Positions 11,997 to 26,198 of a DNA stretch of 64,000 nucleotides are shown here, one piece after another. Under the pieces are notes generated by a model. That model was given only the letters and a program-made list of their open reading frames with translations. It was not told the origin of the DNA and did not search any database. This DNA is from Apteryx mantelli (taxonomy: Eukaryota; Chordata; Aves; Apterygiformes; Apterygidae), in NCBI RefSeq assembly GCF_036417845.1, contig NC_089979.1, positions 23,439,958-23,503,957 on the forward strand, in the 5' to 3' direction. Each line of letters opens with the position of its first letter. Position 1 is the first letter of the stretch. A program made the translations under genes and the position numbers.

Positions 11997-14900
11997 AGGG
12001 GTGCTAAGCCTGCCCACACTGGGGAGAAAAGTTGTGTTCATTCACAAATACCAGCAACCAGGATGTCATAAAGGGAAAAGCTCTCAGACAGTGAAATGAC
12101 TTAAGTACTTCCTTGGTAGTGGAAAATGAAATGGTGAACTGCAGAATGGGACTTCACAGGAAGATGAGAGATCATTTACAGAGGAAGAATCAAGGATTTG
12201 GTTCTAACAGCTATAAAACTAGGGTTCAATACATGCCAAAAATAAAGGTACAGTCATGTTTTCCCTTTAATTATTTTCAGATTGTCTGCAAAGTCCATTT
12301 TTCGCTCAGATTTTCCAGAGGTCAAATATGGAGAGGTACATAAAGTTTGCACTATCCCACTCCTCTCACTGCAGTGCCTACTCTGGAAACAAAGGAGAGC
12401 CTTTAAATATAAATTTTGCTCCTTACAGCTCCTGATGATGTTACAAGTAGTTTTTAGGTACTCTGGAGCTTCCAGGAGAAACTAGCAGTTTCAATTTAAT
12501 TCAATCTGCTCTCCTATTTCAATGCCTCTCCTTCTTGTTAGAGGTCATTGCAACAAAATTATTTCCACTGCAAAATTATTTCATAATTTTCTCAGCCTTG
12601 TGCCTGGATTTATTAGAACATACAGCAGTTCTAAGAAAAATACAGGGAGGCAAATATTAGCCAAAAGTAACAGTTAAAACATATGATAAAACTCCTCCTG
12701 AAATCAGTGGGAACATAACTAGGTCAATCAACTGCTTTGGGAAGTCCCATCTTCAAATTTTGGTTTATTCCGCATTGTTCCTTCATTTTGATAAATAATT
12801 CCAGACAGTAGGTCAAATAATGATTACATATCAGCTAAGTGCTTAAATTGACTCTTTCCCCATGGCCTGAGGAGGAAATTATGATCATTGTACTATGAAA
12901 TTTCATAAAAATCCTTCATTTCTTGAAAAATATAAAATTTGTATTGAGTATGTACACAGGAATGAGGCAATTTCACCTCTTGGCAACTTTTCAAAAGTTA
13001 CCATCAGGCACAAAGTAAAAGTATTATGAACTGCATTCAGGCAAGTTTTCCAGGAAAAGAAGAGAAAAGCTTCAGAACATATGTACATGCCCTACAGGAA
13101 AGCTTTTAGATCAAGATCCATTCTGACTCATATCTGGTGTCAGGGCAGAGTAAGCTGATGATCCCTTTGATTTTTTCAAAAGAAGCCCAATTGATTACTA
13201 AGGCTTTGCATAGCATCTTACTAAGCACATAAGGGTTGTGGAGTTTCACTGTCAGGGCCTAATCCTGCCACAAGTAGCAACCAGGCTTACTGCTGTAACT
13301 GCATCTCATAAAAGCTGTGGGGCTTTCACGCAAACTTCAAAGTCTACTATACACACTGCATATTGCACAATCCAGGCCTGTCAGTACGATCACTGATCTT
13401 TCTGGGAGTCAAGCTCAAGTGTGGTCTCTCCAGTCATAACTTCCCACTGCTGCAAAACTGTGACTGACACTAGTCATACACCAGAAACTCAACAAAAAGC
13501 AAAATCTCAACTTTCAATTTCAAAGTTATCCCATGCTCTGTAGCCTTCAAAAGAATTCTCAGGAGTTGGATGTCTTTCTCTGACTGCTTTCAGCTATAAT
13601 TCCAGCCATCAGCCTTCTTTTGTTATCCAGTATGCCTTGCCTACTATGTACTGTGCTCAGCTGATGCAACCGTCTGGCTGCCTGCTAGGTCTTGCCTTCA
13701 ATTTGCGCCAGTGCAGACAACTCTTAACTAGTGAGGCAAATATTCACAAGCATGCCTGTCATCTGAAAAGACATGTATACACAAAGCCAATGCCAAGCAG
13801 GTGTAAAACTCTCAGTCTGAGGGACCCTGAAGAAAGCAAGCAGAGCTCACACAAGCTGCTGCAAGCAGTTCTCCCTTTGCTGGGGCTGCAACCTTTTGAC
13901 TATCAGCCCTGAAAGGCAAAGGTCATGGAAAGCTTTTCAACTTATTTCCCAGGAATTTGATGACTGATTGGATCTGCTCAATAAAATCCTCAGAAATAAA
14001 AGAAAATCAGGTGACTCCTTGACAGCAGGGAAATTGGTGGAATCCCACCAGAAGTTTCCCAGCTTTGCAGGCATCCAGGGCCTTCCCTACCTGGCACAGA
14101 ACAAGACCCACCAAGGAGCAAGATGCCTCCTGGGCCTGACTGATGCCTCCAGACTTCTACATCCAAGCAAGATTTTTAAACTTCTCTTCCTCACTCAAGA
14201 CCTGTGCCTCTTTACAGCTAAACTCACCAGCACCTCATTGCACTTTCTCTGTAGTCATGGAAGTTGTTTTCTATCCACAAAGACAATTACGAATATCAGT
14301 AAGCAGTTATATAGCTGCAATTTGAAAAAAATATATAAAAAAACACAAATTAAGCATATCGATGAAACTGGCAGTTAGTGTAATTCAAAACCTAAGAGAA
14401 AATATCAATGTGCTCCAACTTAAGAGAAGAAAAAAGGATGCTGTCTAGTTATCATTTTCTCTAGAAGAAAGATAGAGCCAGTGCATCAAAGCATCATTTA
14501 CTATCATTTAATTATTCAATGAAGTGTCCTCTCTGTTTTTTTGGTGTTACCCCAATAAAAAGTTCTTGAATTTTTAAAAAGGAAGATCAAGAACTGATGA
14601 GTTGAGATAGTCAAAAGAACCAGCAGTATCACCCAGTGGCATTAATCTGTTTCAGATGCAAAAAAACATGAATTTGAGGATAAGGATTTTCCTCAGATCA
14701 ACACTTTCTTGTGTGCAAACAAAAAATAATCATTTTGAAAAAAGGAATGATGCTTCATTTTAAAGAACACTTTAGAAAAAATATGGTTTATTTTAGCACA
14801 TCACACACTTTTCTGTTAAACACACCTTCCTGTTACTTTCAAATATAAGGTTCAATCACCACAAGCTTCAATTTATTATTGAAATGATACTTAACATTTG

Positions 14901-17900
14901 TAATATATTTCACTCTCTTTTAGTTTTCTAATCAATTTTTAAAACTTCTTACCAATACAACCAAAATTAACTCAATTGAAGTTCAACTTTAATAGAATCA
15001 ATCTTTAGCAGATTTCTGTAAACTGTCCAAGACTAGTTCCACTAGGAATGTATCCTCCTACTGCTGCGAATGAGATAAAAATGGACTTACTGGCTCCTAA
15101 AACAAGCACACACACATAAATGAATTTCTCAGAACCCAATATTCCTTTATCTTCCATCTTTTTTTCAAGTCACTCTTCTCCAACAATGCTTATAATTTTC
15201 TAAAATATCAGCACTTTTTTCACAATCACTTTTCATTTTTTTTCTGTTTTGCCATGAAGTGTGCTTTACATAAGAATGGCTATGAACAAAATAGTCATAA
15301 ACTCTTTGTTGTAACTTACCATTCAATTAATGAATTACGTCTGAAGCTTCAGCACATACAAGAACAAACTGCTTTAATTTTAAGTGTATCTGTAGAAATT
15401 GTTTAGCATATTTTGAAAGAAATATTAGTATCTTGTCACTGAAAGCATCTCTCCATTGCCCTTATTTTCATTTCTCTGAAAGAACATAAAATTGCAATTG
15501 AGCAGTCCTCAACTAACCATAATTTATATAAGCTACAAAACATTTTAAGCTTCTTGCAACTGCAGAATATAGAACTAACCACCTTGTGGGGACATACTTC
15601 ATTATTTCCCCATCTTTGAGGCCGACAGAATTAAATCTCTCTTGTAATTCTTAAACTCTTTGACAGATGAAGTACACTATATGAAAACTTTAATTAGAAA
15701 ACCTCAGGAAGAAATAATGACTTTGCTGTATTATGTAGTACATGAACTAAATAATCAGTTGAAAACAAATAATCTTTCAATTTTTCCATTAATCTGTAGG
15801 CACTTAACTTCAGTTTTATCTGTTACAAACAATACATTATCATGATGATACATTATCAAAGCTCAAAATTGGAGTATACCTCTTATAGTTGGAGATACTA
15901 CTAATAGAATATTTCTAGTGTCTCGAAAATAATTAAGCACATGGTGGATGATTCTACTTTGAACTGTGTAGTTAAAAACACCTGTGGGAAACATTTTGAT
16001 ATTTCCATGATTTGAATCCAAAATTTAGTATTACTTCATTATCTGATGACAATGTATCAAGAAGTATTTGAAATGAAAGCTCATAGAATGTATATAACTA
16101 AGTTGTTTTCAATGCAATTGTGGCAAAAAGTCTCTACTTTTAATAAGTTTCCCATGTCTGTTTGAATCAGAAATAATTTTTAAAGATTGTGTGTGCCTGT
16201 CTGTGTGTGTGTGTGCGTGTGCATAAAATTCCATCAAAATTTACAACTGGACAGTTTGTACATCATTAACAAACTGGAATGAGTTTATCACAGTTCATGT
16301 TATTGTATAGCAAAATTGCATCCATATGTGCTTTGAGTGAGAAATTGGATGGATTTTTTAGCAAATTCAAAGCAGCAACAAACGCTAATTTCACTTACTT
16401 TACTCCTGTCAATCTCTGGAGGTTTTTATTGGCTTGTAAAGATGGCCAGTTTTATTAAAGTGGAAGCACTGACTTCTCACTTGTTTTCAATTTTGTGCAA
16501 TAAAGTGGGAACTAATCATAATAATTTCTCTATAAAAAATGAAGATATCTCCTGTCCATAGAATGGAGCATCACACAGAGACTTCTAGGTGAGCTGACCT
16601 ATGCACATTACATTGTGGTGCAGTGATGCCAGCTCAGATCTGCCAGCTATTTTATTCCTCATACAGTGCTAGCTCTCACAGAGTCAGAGCTGGTACTCTG
16701 CACCTCTTTGCATTGCACTTCTAGCTCCAAAGGTAGCATTCAGAAAGTTCTCTCTCCCACTTTTCTGCCCACAGTATAGCCATGCCCTTATACGCATAGC
16801 TTATAGCATAGCTATAAACTGAGAAGGTATTGGCATCTCTGAACTCAGTCTCAAGTTTTCCTTGGTGATTTTTGTCCATAACTTCCAGATTGCTTTGTGC
16901 ATGAGCTTATGCCTGTCAAGCTGGCTTATTTACTTGTCTTCTCATGCATCAAAATTAAAGTAAGGCTAGTTAAAAAGGGCTGAAAACAAAGTCCTGTAAG
17001 CTGAACAAAACAAAACAGAATAAAAATCCCTCTACCCTAATACAGCCATATAGAAAATGCACTTTGTATCCTGAGAAAGAAAAAAGTGTTAGAAATTCTC
17101 AGATTTTTTAATTATTCTTATTGATTCATTTGTATTTCGTTGCTGAAATGAAAATAAAAGATTGAATTTGTTCACTGAGACCTATTTAAAACTTTATTGA
17201 TAATGTAACAAATAATAATTGTACAAAAAACTCAGTTTGGAAGAACAAGGTATCCTTACAGGTAACATCTTACTAAAGGAAGAGGAAGAGCTGACAGAGT
17301 TGTCATACAGCAATATATTCACCCTTGAATTCACCACACACACTTTCTGCACTGAGGCTGAGGAGACAAGTAACACTGATGTCACATTTTCACACTGTCA
17401 AAGTCAATTTATATTAATTTCTTGTTTATATCCTGTCAGTGTATTATCAACTTAGTATTTCATTTGTGACTCCAAGGGTTATACTAGAGCTAGTTGGCCC
17501 TACTTGTGGACCTGAGTTTATGCAACTGATGCCTTACCAGAGAAAGGCCGTACCAGCATGGGCACCAATTGTGCCGGTTGTGCCCAGCTAACAGAAGGGG
17601 AGACAGTGACATTTACTTTTGTCACTAATCAGATATGATTCAAAGCACAGAGAACTTATTTGTTGAATTAGTTACTACTATCTTAAAATCATCACTTTTC
17701 AGAGTAAAACCACACTTTAAACATGGGAAATGTTATTTACTGTGTATGTAACACTTACTAAGCATAATTCAAGTTGAAAGCCACACAACCACACTCAATG
17801 CTACTGCAAGACTATAGAACATTTCTGTGGCCAACACAATAAAATGCCATATGCTGAAGACGTACACAGCCAAGAAGTAATATACTTAGTAGCCTAAACT

Positions 17901-20900
17901 ACAACATGCTGTGGGCCAGTATCTGTGCAAATATTTCAGAAATGAGAAATGAATAATTATTCTGAGAAACAGTGATACAACTGCAAACATCATTGTTTTT
18001 AGATACGCAGATTGCCAAAAATTAAACACAAACCTTTGAGAAGAACAAAAACCATCTTCTTACAGGTGCAAAGTTCTACAGTATTTCCCTCTTTGGGAGA
18101 TCTCAAAGATATCATATCTAGCATAAGTATTTCACCTCTTGACTTTTGTAGAAGGCTTGCTGCGATTTTTTCAGGCACTAAGTCACACAGAATATTCTAT
18201 ATTCCCTTTGTACACTTCAGAAGCAGATAATAAAAGATTTTTCCCCCTTACATTATGTTTTATTCATAACTGTTAAAAAGAAAAATTGAAACTATGGTGA
18301 GAGTCACTCTTTAGGCTTGTCTCTATTAGAAAATTGAATCAGAACTGGAAACGGTTTCAGATACAGACACCCAGGACTAGCACTGAAATCAGAATAAGAA
18401 CTAACACAGACTTGAAAAAGGTGGTTTCATTACAAGTTTAGAAAATGTAATTGAAATGACATCTGATTTGCACCAGGGTTGCCACTGGAATCATATTCGC
18501 TGGTGAAACAGGTAAACAATATCTTTGAGACAAAGAAAACAGCTGTAGGCTTCATTAGACTCTGAAACAGCCATGGTATATAGTATGCTTCTTACTCCCC
18601 ATGGTTGCTGTTCTGGACACAGAGCACTGTCAAAGGAAGGAATTTCTTCAGAAAAAAATAACAATAGCATTGACAAGGGGGCTATAAATATGATCCACAG
18701 TGGCTTTCCCTTAACCAGAGGCATCATACCTGATGCTTTGTGATGTTCCTGAGCTAAAAGAGAGTTCCTTAGTCTATATTTGAACAATCCCTTTTTTTGA
18801 CCCCTATAGCTTTGAAATAATGACAGCCAGGGCCTGATTCTCACTTACACTGACTGTTCTTTCTCATATTTGGCTGCATTTGGAAAAAAATATATATGCA
18901 TCCTAGGCCAGAGGATTTTTCAACAGATGTAAAACTCATGCAAAAAGTTCTATACAAGTGAAGAGGAATAGGAAGAGGAGTTTAGCTTAAGGTATTACAG
19001 TGGCTGGAAAGTAACTTCTAGCAAGCTAGACCATTGATCAAGAAAAATAAAATGGTCACACCTCTACAGGTTATGAGGTGTTTGAGTAATACATCACTAT
19101 TTATAGTAGCACTATACATTTATACTAATGGCATATCTTACGTGAATGAGCCTTTTAATTCTGGGTCCCTTTCAACTAATTTTACATATGCACTATCCCC
19201 ATCCTTTACTGCTTTTAGAATATAGTTGTCACGTTGTCCTAAAAAAATACTGTGGATAACATTTTCTGGACCATTAGCGAAATGGCTTCATACAGGCCAA
19301 TGCAGTTCATTAGACTTTCTATTAATTTTTATTAAAAATGATTGCCAGATTTTCCTTTCCCTGCAAGAAACCCCAAACAACAAAAACTAAGGTCGTCTTT
19401 AAATCTATAACCCCGGCAGCAAAGAAATGAATAAACTTGCTCCTGAGAAAATCTTCATCTCTGAGACCATTTTTAAGAACAAGTACATCAGTGGTTAAAC
19501 CATGGTATGGTGAGGAGGGCTATAGAAAAGCTTGTCCATAAATAAAAGTGAATTACATTTAAAATAGATCTTATCACTTTCTTTTCTTTTGAGTGCATTA
19601 AGCAATGCTTGCAAATTTATCAGTATTTATTTCCAAGAGAAGCACCCCTCCACTATTCTCATCCACCATGTGTGGGCAGAGCAGAAAATCATTCACATTC
19701 CTCTAAACGCCACAAAATAAAACAGATTTAAAAAACAGCAATGAGCTAATATTTAGATAAATACTATTACAATTATGTCATGCACTTTTTTGCTGTCAGC
19801 TGAATTGTGGCCTCAAAATGTTAATAAGAAACATAATGCTTGCATCCATAGTTCATTTCACTCCTTTTAAAAAAACAAGGTAAAGACTGATAACAGGAGC
19901 CCAATGTATTTTATGTACAGTACTTATCCATTTAAAAAGTAGTGGAATGACAGCAAGGAAAGCAATAGGGGCCCTATCCTGTTCCCCTCAAAGAAAATGA
20001 GAAGTTTGCCATTAACTACAAGATGCTGGATTGTGCCTTTGCTTTGCTTGGCAAAGCTATATGTCAGTTTGATATTTTCTCTTGTAGCTAAAAAGCAGTC
20101 ATTTGCTGCCCTCTAGAAGCAGACTACTGCATAATCTTTGGTATTCTGCAATACAGTTCTGTTGCTAGCTTTAATTTTTTTAATGCATATAACAACAATG
20201 CAAAGCAATGTGGAAACATTTTATTATCTCTGCAAAAATAGTAAATATTACATAACAGTACATAAATATTAGAGATTAAGCTAATGATCATGAATTTCTA
20301 CTCTATATTTCATTCAGTTAGTGCTATGATAATGGCTATTAAAAAGAAGGAATGGAGGGTGTGATGTACTATGAGGTACTGAGGATTTTGAAGTGTTTTC
20401 TGAATTCATAGTATTTTGATAACATGTCTGATTATTCTGGTGGAAGCCTGGAATGTTATCACATGTTTCTCCTAAGATTATCAAATAGAGTTTTCTTCTA
20501 AGAAGAAATGATCTCAAACTATTTTTTACCCCATTTAATAAAATTGAAAATTAGCAAGACAGGATCATGACTCATCTTTTTATGCATAACCCTCACCACA
20601 TTGATAAGGTCACACAGAGGAAAGGCAGATTCATCAGGTCTTGTGAAATCATCACAAAATAACTCAGCAAGTTTAAATTGTATGTAATCTTTTAATAGTT
20701 TTTTCTCTCCCCCCAAAGTAGTAAGGAACTCACTTATTAATAAAAAGTATTTGCCTATTAAGTTTATAGAACTTTTAATTTAATTTTATTTTATTTTTAT
20801 TCGCATAAAAAACTAACAGAGTGCTTGGAAGTATCTGGTTTCTGCCAACTCTTCACTGGCCTAGGAATGGCTAAAAAAATTTTCTTTAAACTTAAAAAAA

Positions 20901-23900
20901 CAAAGACAACCTTCAAACCTTCCAGCCTCAGCTCCAAGCAGAAGTCAAATGAGAATTTAGGTGTAAAAGCAAGTAAGAGTAAGATTCAAATGTTATCTGT
21001 CATTCAATTATCATAGCATAAGGCAATTAGATAATGAGCATGCAGTTTTCTTAGGCAAAGAATTTCTTTTATCTCACTACCATCAGAAGTTGATTTTATG
21101 GGTGAAATATTCAAAAGTACACATATTGTTCTAGTACCATTCCACAAACTGACAGTTGTCATTTTTTTAGATCTTATACCATGCTCATTGCTATACTACG
21201 TTTCCCAAAGTGACCAGGCACAACAGTGTCTCTCTTTTTGTAGGCCAAATCTTAAACAGTTGAAAAGCTCTTGATTCTCCTGTCATCACACTAATACCAG
21301 CAGAAGAACTGCCCACATAAGGATATCTGCAATAAGGCACTAACAATCTGACTTATTCATATTTACCAGCCATTTAAAAAATCTTGTACCTTTTCACAGT
21401 ACTTTGGCAAGAGATATAATGAGGATGGGTTTGCAACTTAGTATCTGCAGTGAGGTACTCATGAGAATTAAATGGAATAAAAAGGTTATGCCATGTATAA
21501 CTTTAGGTCATCAAGGTTGACTCTGTAGTCTAGGGAGAGAGATAGTTACCTCTAAATGAGGTTTTGGTGGGTGAAGCATGTTTCTAATTCTGATGTCTCA
21601 ATTAAATGCGAAAAGTTAGGCAAACTGATTTTGTAGCTGCTTACATACTGTCTCTTCATAAACCTCAACTTATTAGTAATGCAAATGTTACACACTTCCC
21701 AGAATGTGTCTGAATAGTTTTTCCTTTGGGAAGTGCAAATCAAAGTTCAAGAACTCATTTCAAGTACACTTTCTCCTCATAACCAGATCTATGCTATTTT
21801 GTTTCTAATTGACTAAAATTAATGCTTGTTTTAAAGTGAGATGCATGACAAGGTCAAGACCAAAGGGCCAAGAGTCTATCCAGGTTCTCTGTAAACAAAA
21901 GAGAGTTGCACAGTCTTCCAAAGAACAAGACAAAGACAGACATTAAAAGTTAATTACTTCACTTTGATTATTTGATTCAACTGCAATGTCAGCAAATGTT
22001 ATGTACTCCCACAGTAAAATACAAGTAGGTGGGTCATGACATGTCAAGTCCTCAGCGTACCAATCAAGAATACTATAAGGTTAGCTATTTTAAATACTCA
22101 TAAAGAATGTCAAGCCAGGAACTTACAAAGTTTTCTAAGCTTGCTGGCTGTAGAGTTTGCAGCTAAATAAAGTGTGGAGTGGATGCCACCAAGCGGTAGC
22201 TGTTATCACATAGCAGTATCTTTAGCATTATCTCACTTTCGGCTGCCACTTCAGCTGCAGAAAATATTCCTGGTATAGCAGTTTGTTGGAAACAGAATAC
22301 TACTATTGTAGAAAGAGGAAAACAATTCCCTAAGGATAAAATTTGATTCTTATTGATAATGAAAAAATTGCCATTAACTTAAATGAAACAAGTATCAACT
22401 TATTTTTGAAGCCTTAGAAGATATTTACACATTGTCTTTTGATAGCAAATGCAAGGCTACCTGAAAGACCAGATCTGCAGTCCATGTAGACAACAAACCT
22501 GCAAAAGAGATGCTAGGTGCATATGGGAGACTTTTCTAAGCATAGAAGATTATTTGGGTATATCCACACCGCTAAATGAAATAGGGCCATGAGACGAAAT
22601 CAATTATTGCTTAACTGTCTTGTCACTTCCTGATTCCAGACAATTCCAAACTGCTCTTTTTCCGACAAAGTATGGGCACAATTCTGGGAACTGTTTACTC
22701 TGAGAATGATCACAGAAGTCAGTATGGTTGAAATTGCATCAAGTTGGCTTCTTCCACTCTCCAGTTGATTCCCTCCATTCTCTACAATCCTTTAGCATTA
22801 TTGTAGCAAATTTTGTCTCTCAGATATCCTAATAGGTTCTTAAAACACATCCCAGGACATGCATAGCCTCAGTTTCATGCTATAAGCAACACTCTGGAGG
22901 GCTGTTTCACGCCTTTGCATTATTTCAGCCACAACGGCACCACAAGAGGCCCGGAGGAGACATCCAGACGTGTACAAATGCAACCACTCTGCTGTAATAC
23001 TAGTACTGAACTAGTAATTACACTGAGGACATAAGCCAACCCATGCCACTTGGCCTTGGGATTCCTGGAAGGCAGTCGCTTATACAGCAAGTAATTTAGG
23101 AACATGCCCTGTCTAGAGTCAAATCCTTCAAGTACTGTGTAGAGGTAGCTCAAGAATCCTGCCCCAAAGACCAGTTTGAGTCTGGTGCAGAAAAGATGAA
23201 GATGAAGAAACTTCAGTCAAAGGTATCGCACCTGATGTGTGTTACAGACATCCGGTCCATTCAGATAAGCTGCCTCCATCTCATTACTCTTCCAGCCTCA
23301 CTCACTTCAATTTTAAACAATCTGTGATAAATTTCCTACCTGCTGAATGGGACAGGAAAGAACTTTCTACTCTCCAATCCGTTTCTCAGGCAGCAAAATG
23401 ACTTGCCATCAGTTCTGTATTTTAATAAATAAGAAACTGAAAAGGCAGAATTCTGACTTTTTTTTGTTGACTCATATTCTTTTCAGTAATAAAATGTTTG
23501 GAAAATAACTATTTATTAGTTAAAATGGTGCACCATGTTAATAATACAAGTGTCTATTTAATTAATATGTGTATTAACACAGTTATCTGAAAGCAAAAGG
23601 CAGATTAGATTGCTGCTGGCACTAGCCTGAGGGGAATGGCAACACAGCCTGGCTTCACTGCCTGCTTTGCACGAGTCAGAGCCCTGGAAGCCAAGGGGGC
23701 TGCTTCTAGTGCTGCTGCCATTGAAGCAACCAGGGAAGATGTGGCAGAATGAGCATCACTCTCCAAGGCTTCTTTTCCTCACCATCTATATTCCAAATAA
23801 AAATAAATCTTTTGGTTTTTACTAACGATTCCCATGGAGAGATGCAATAATGAGTCTGCTTCCAAGCTTCCCCTCTTCCCTGTATTTCCAGCAACACAAG

Positions 23901-24581
23901 CAGATTGGTGTGGGCTCTTCATCTTGAGGCACCAACATTCAAAATGTGCTTACACTGCTCAGGAACACTGAGCAGGCTTTGATAAAGCACTTTGACTGTC
24001 TAATTTCTACAGTGCTACCACAATAACTGGAGAACCATTCACTGATAATAATGAGTAAGAATAGTCAGAATAATATTGACCACAGATCCAGGAGGCAGAT
24101 GTTTTACAATGCCTTCTCTGACACATGAATCAGTCCTTACTATATGTAACCGAGATCACAGTCTGCATCACAACAAATGTATACTTTAAATAGTTAGCGT
24201 ATCAAACATAGAACAGTGTCAACATAGAACATCTTCATCTATCAATATATGAGCAGTAGGTCTTAGGGATAAACCAGAAACCATGTGGATTAGCTAGACT
24301 GGGGGACCAACTCAAGGAAATACAGTCCTACTACAGAAAAGCAAATCTGAGAGAAACAAGCCTGAAAATGTATATGATATAAACAATAAGACTGAGTAAA
24401 AAAATTACTTTCTTACAGGCCACTGAAAACAAGAAACATCAAAAAGTTTGTATAGCAGCATGTTCCAGATGTATTTTGCATTTCACCTTTGAATGCACGG
24501 TTTGCATAAAGAAAAGCACAGAAGCAGAAATACATCCACAAAGGTAAGTAAGGAATCAAACAAAAGAACTCTTCTTAGCTT
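11997..24581. other. Long gene-free intergenic sequence
   Basis: About 12.6 kb with no exon, RNA gene or recognisable element that I can support. The longest open frames (13,968-14,378 and the reverse 18,491-18,844) have no family signature and arbitrary composition. Simple repeats are limited to a GT run at about 16,190-16,221 and short homopolymers. Patches near 13,600-14,250 and 22,900-23,300 are slightly richer in GC but do not resolve into exons. Some of this may be conserved regulatory DNA, which cannot be judged from one sequence. Confidence 0.55.
16186..16221. repeat. Imperfect (GT)n microsatellite
   Basis: Alternating GT dinucleotides interrupted by CCT and C bases. Simple-sequence DNA in an intergenic location. 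Confidence 0.85.
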
Positions 24582-24700
24582 ATAAAGAACATGAGAACAT
24601 AAAAGCATACAAGTGTCTGCACTGAAACATCCTGCTAGCCCAGTATCCTAACTGACAGTGGCCAAAGCTCAATTAAAGCAGAACTAAGAACACAGCAAGC
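24582..24700. repeat. Trace of an ancient sauropsid interspersed repeat
   Basis: The sequence AAGAACATGAGAACATAA is followed 40 bases later by a CTAGCCCAGTATCCT-like block and then GACAGTGGCCAA. This order resembles the widespread amniote LINE-derived repeat in which AAGAACATAAGAAC is followed by a 'CCAGTATCCTG...ACAGTGGCCA' block; that comparison is from memory. The copy is short and diverged. It shows no coding capacity. Confidence 0.45.
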
Positions 24701-26035
24701 AAACGCATGAATCATCATGAGGCTTATATGCTCTAACCAATACTGACAAAATGGATGACAGAAGGTTATACCTGCCTACGGGTATTAGCCTGAGGAAATT
24801 ATGTTTTACTTGTTTTTTAATTATGTTGTCAATTTTTTCCCTCTAACAAACTAACCGATTTTTAATTAAGATATCCTGAACTTGGTATTGGAGACTTGTG
24901 CAATGGGGAACAACTGCTCCCAGAAACTGTCTCTTAATCTTGAGAAAAAACAAGGATAGGAATAGGAGCAAGTCTAGTTCCTGGATTAAGTGAGGGAACT
25001 GCAGACTCAAAAAAAGTGAAATGACAGGAAGAGGGGAAATATTGGAATAAAAAAAAAAGTAGGAAAGTATTAAATCTCAAAGAACAATCGCCAATCCACT
25101 GTGAGCTAAACTCTTATGCCAAAATTAATATTGTTTGACATCCAAGGTCTACAGTGATTGCCTTTCTATACATTTATAATAGAGTGGGATAGCATAGGTG
25201 TAGGTGAAAACAGAGAATTATAACAAAGTTTAAAGATTATAAAAAATATTCTGTAAACTATGACTGAAACGGGAGCATTCTGAAGTTACAAAACATGCTA
25301 GGCCAAAAGAAGAGGTCACACTAACATATGTGCAACTGACCAATTATATACAGGGACTTAACTATGTAAGCTGTTCTGCAAAGATGAACCTCTTGACTTC
25401 TATGAATCAGTTTGCAATCACTACACTCTATATGCAATATATGTTAATTTTAAATGAAAGTGACTGATTATTCTGTTGGTATTTTACACATATATCTAGG
25501 ATAAACTTACTGATGAAATGCCAAATTCCAACTCAGAAAAATGGCTCTACCTTACCAATGGCTGAAGTGATCCCTAAATATTACAGTATAAATTCTATAC
25601 CAATATGTGTCCTTGAAGTTGCCACAGACTCAGGCATATCACTTTTTTTTTTACCCAGCAATGACAGACAATTCACTTCACAGCTGCTGAAAAGTGCTGG
25701 AGTATTATACTGTTGTTCAATATAACAGTGCTGAATTCACTCAAGTTCATTTAAGTCAGGAGGACGCTCTTTTTGGGTAAAGTCCCATTGAGATTTCTGG
25801 GTGTGACCATTTCTAAAACCAGTTTCACAAAATAAATAGACCTAATCGTGAACCCTGCTAGTTCCTTATGTTCTGGAAGAATATTGGAAAACACTGTCAA
25901 TTGGATATTTCAGATCTTTCTTCTCTTCAGCCTCTGGAAAAGCTAGAAGTATCTTTTATAGGATGTCATTGGCAGAAGTTGTCACTTGTGAGATGTCATC
26001 ATCTTTAGTATGTTTTTCTGGAGCTTGCTTAGAGG
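24701..26035. other. Intergenic, no gene seen
   Basis: AT-rich sequence flanking the 5' truncation point of the CR1 element to its right. Nothing gene-like was found. The frame at 25,513-25,725 is short and without signature. Confidence 0.55.
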
Positions 26036-26198
26036 TAAGATGGGGGAAGGGGAGAGTTACAGTGCCAGGGTAGCTGGCAAAAGACAGCTCAGGTCAGGAT
26101 GCCTCCAGCAGGTGAATGCAGCCAGGGAAGTGCGCATGGGATGTGGCTATGGAGGATCCTCTTGTACCCCTCCTGGGAAACCTGCATGCTCGATCACC

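Noticed and set aside
13637-14378. Two consecutive open frames of 91 and 136 codons
   Set aside because: No conserved motifs, arbitrary composition, no splice-site or promoter support.
22920-23153. Reverse 77-codon frame in a GC-richer patch
   Set aside because: No recognised family and no exon boundaries; composition alone is not evidence.
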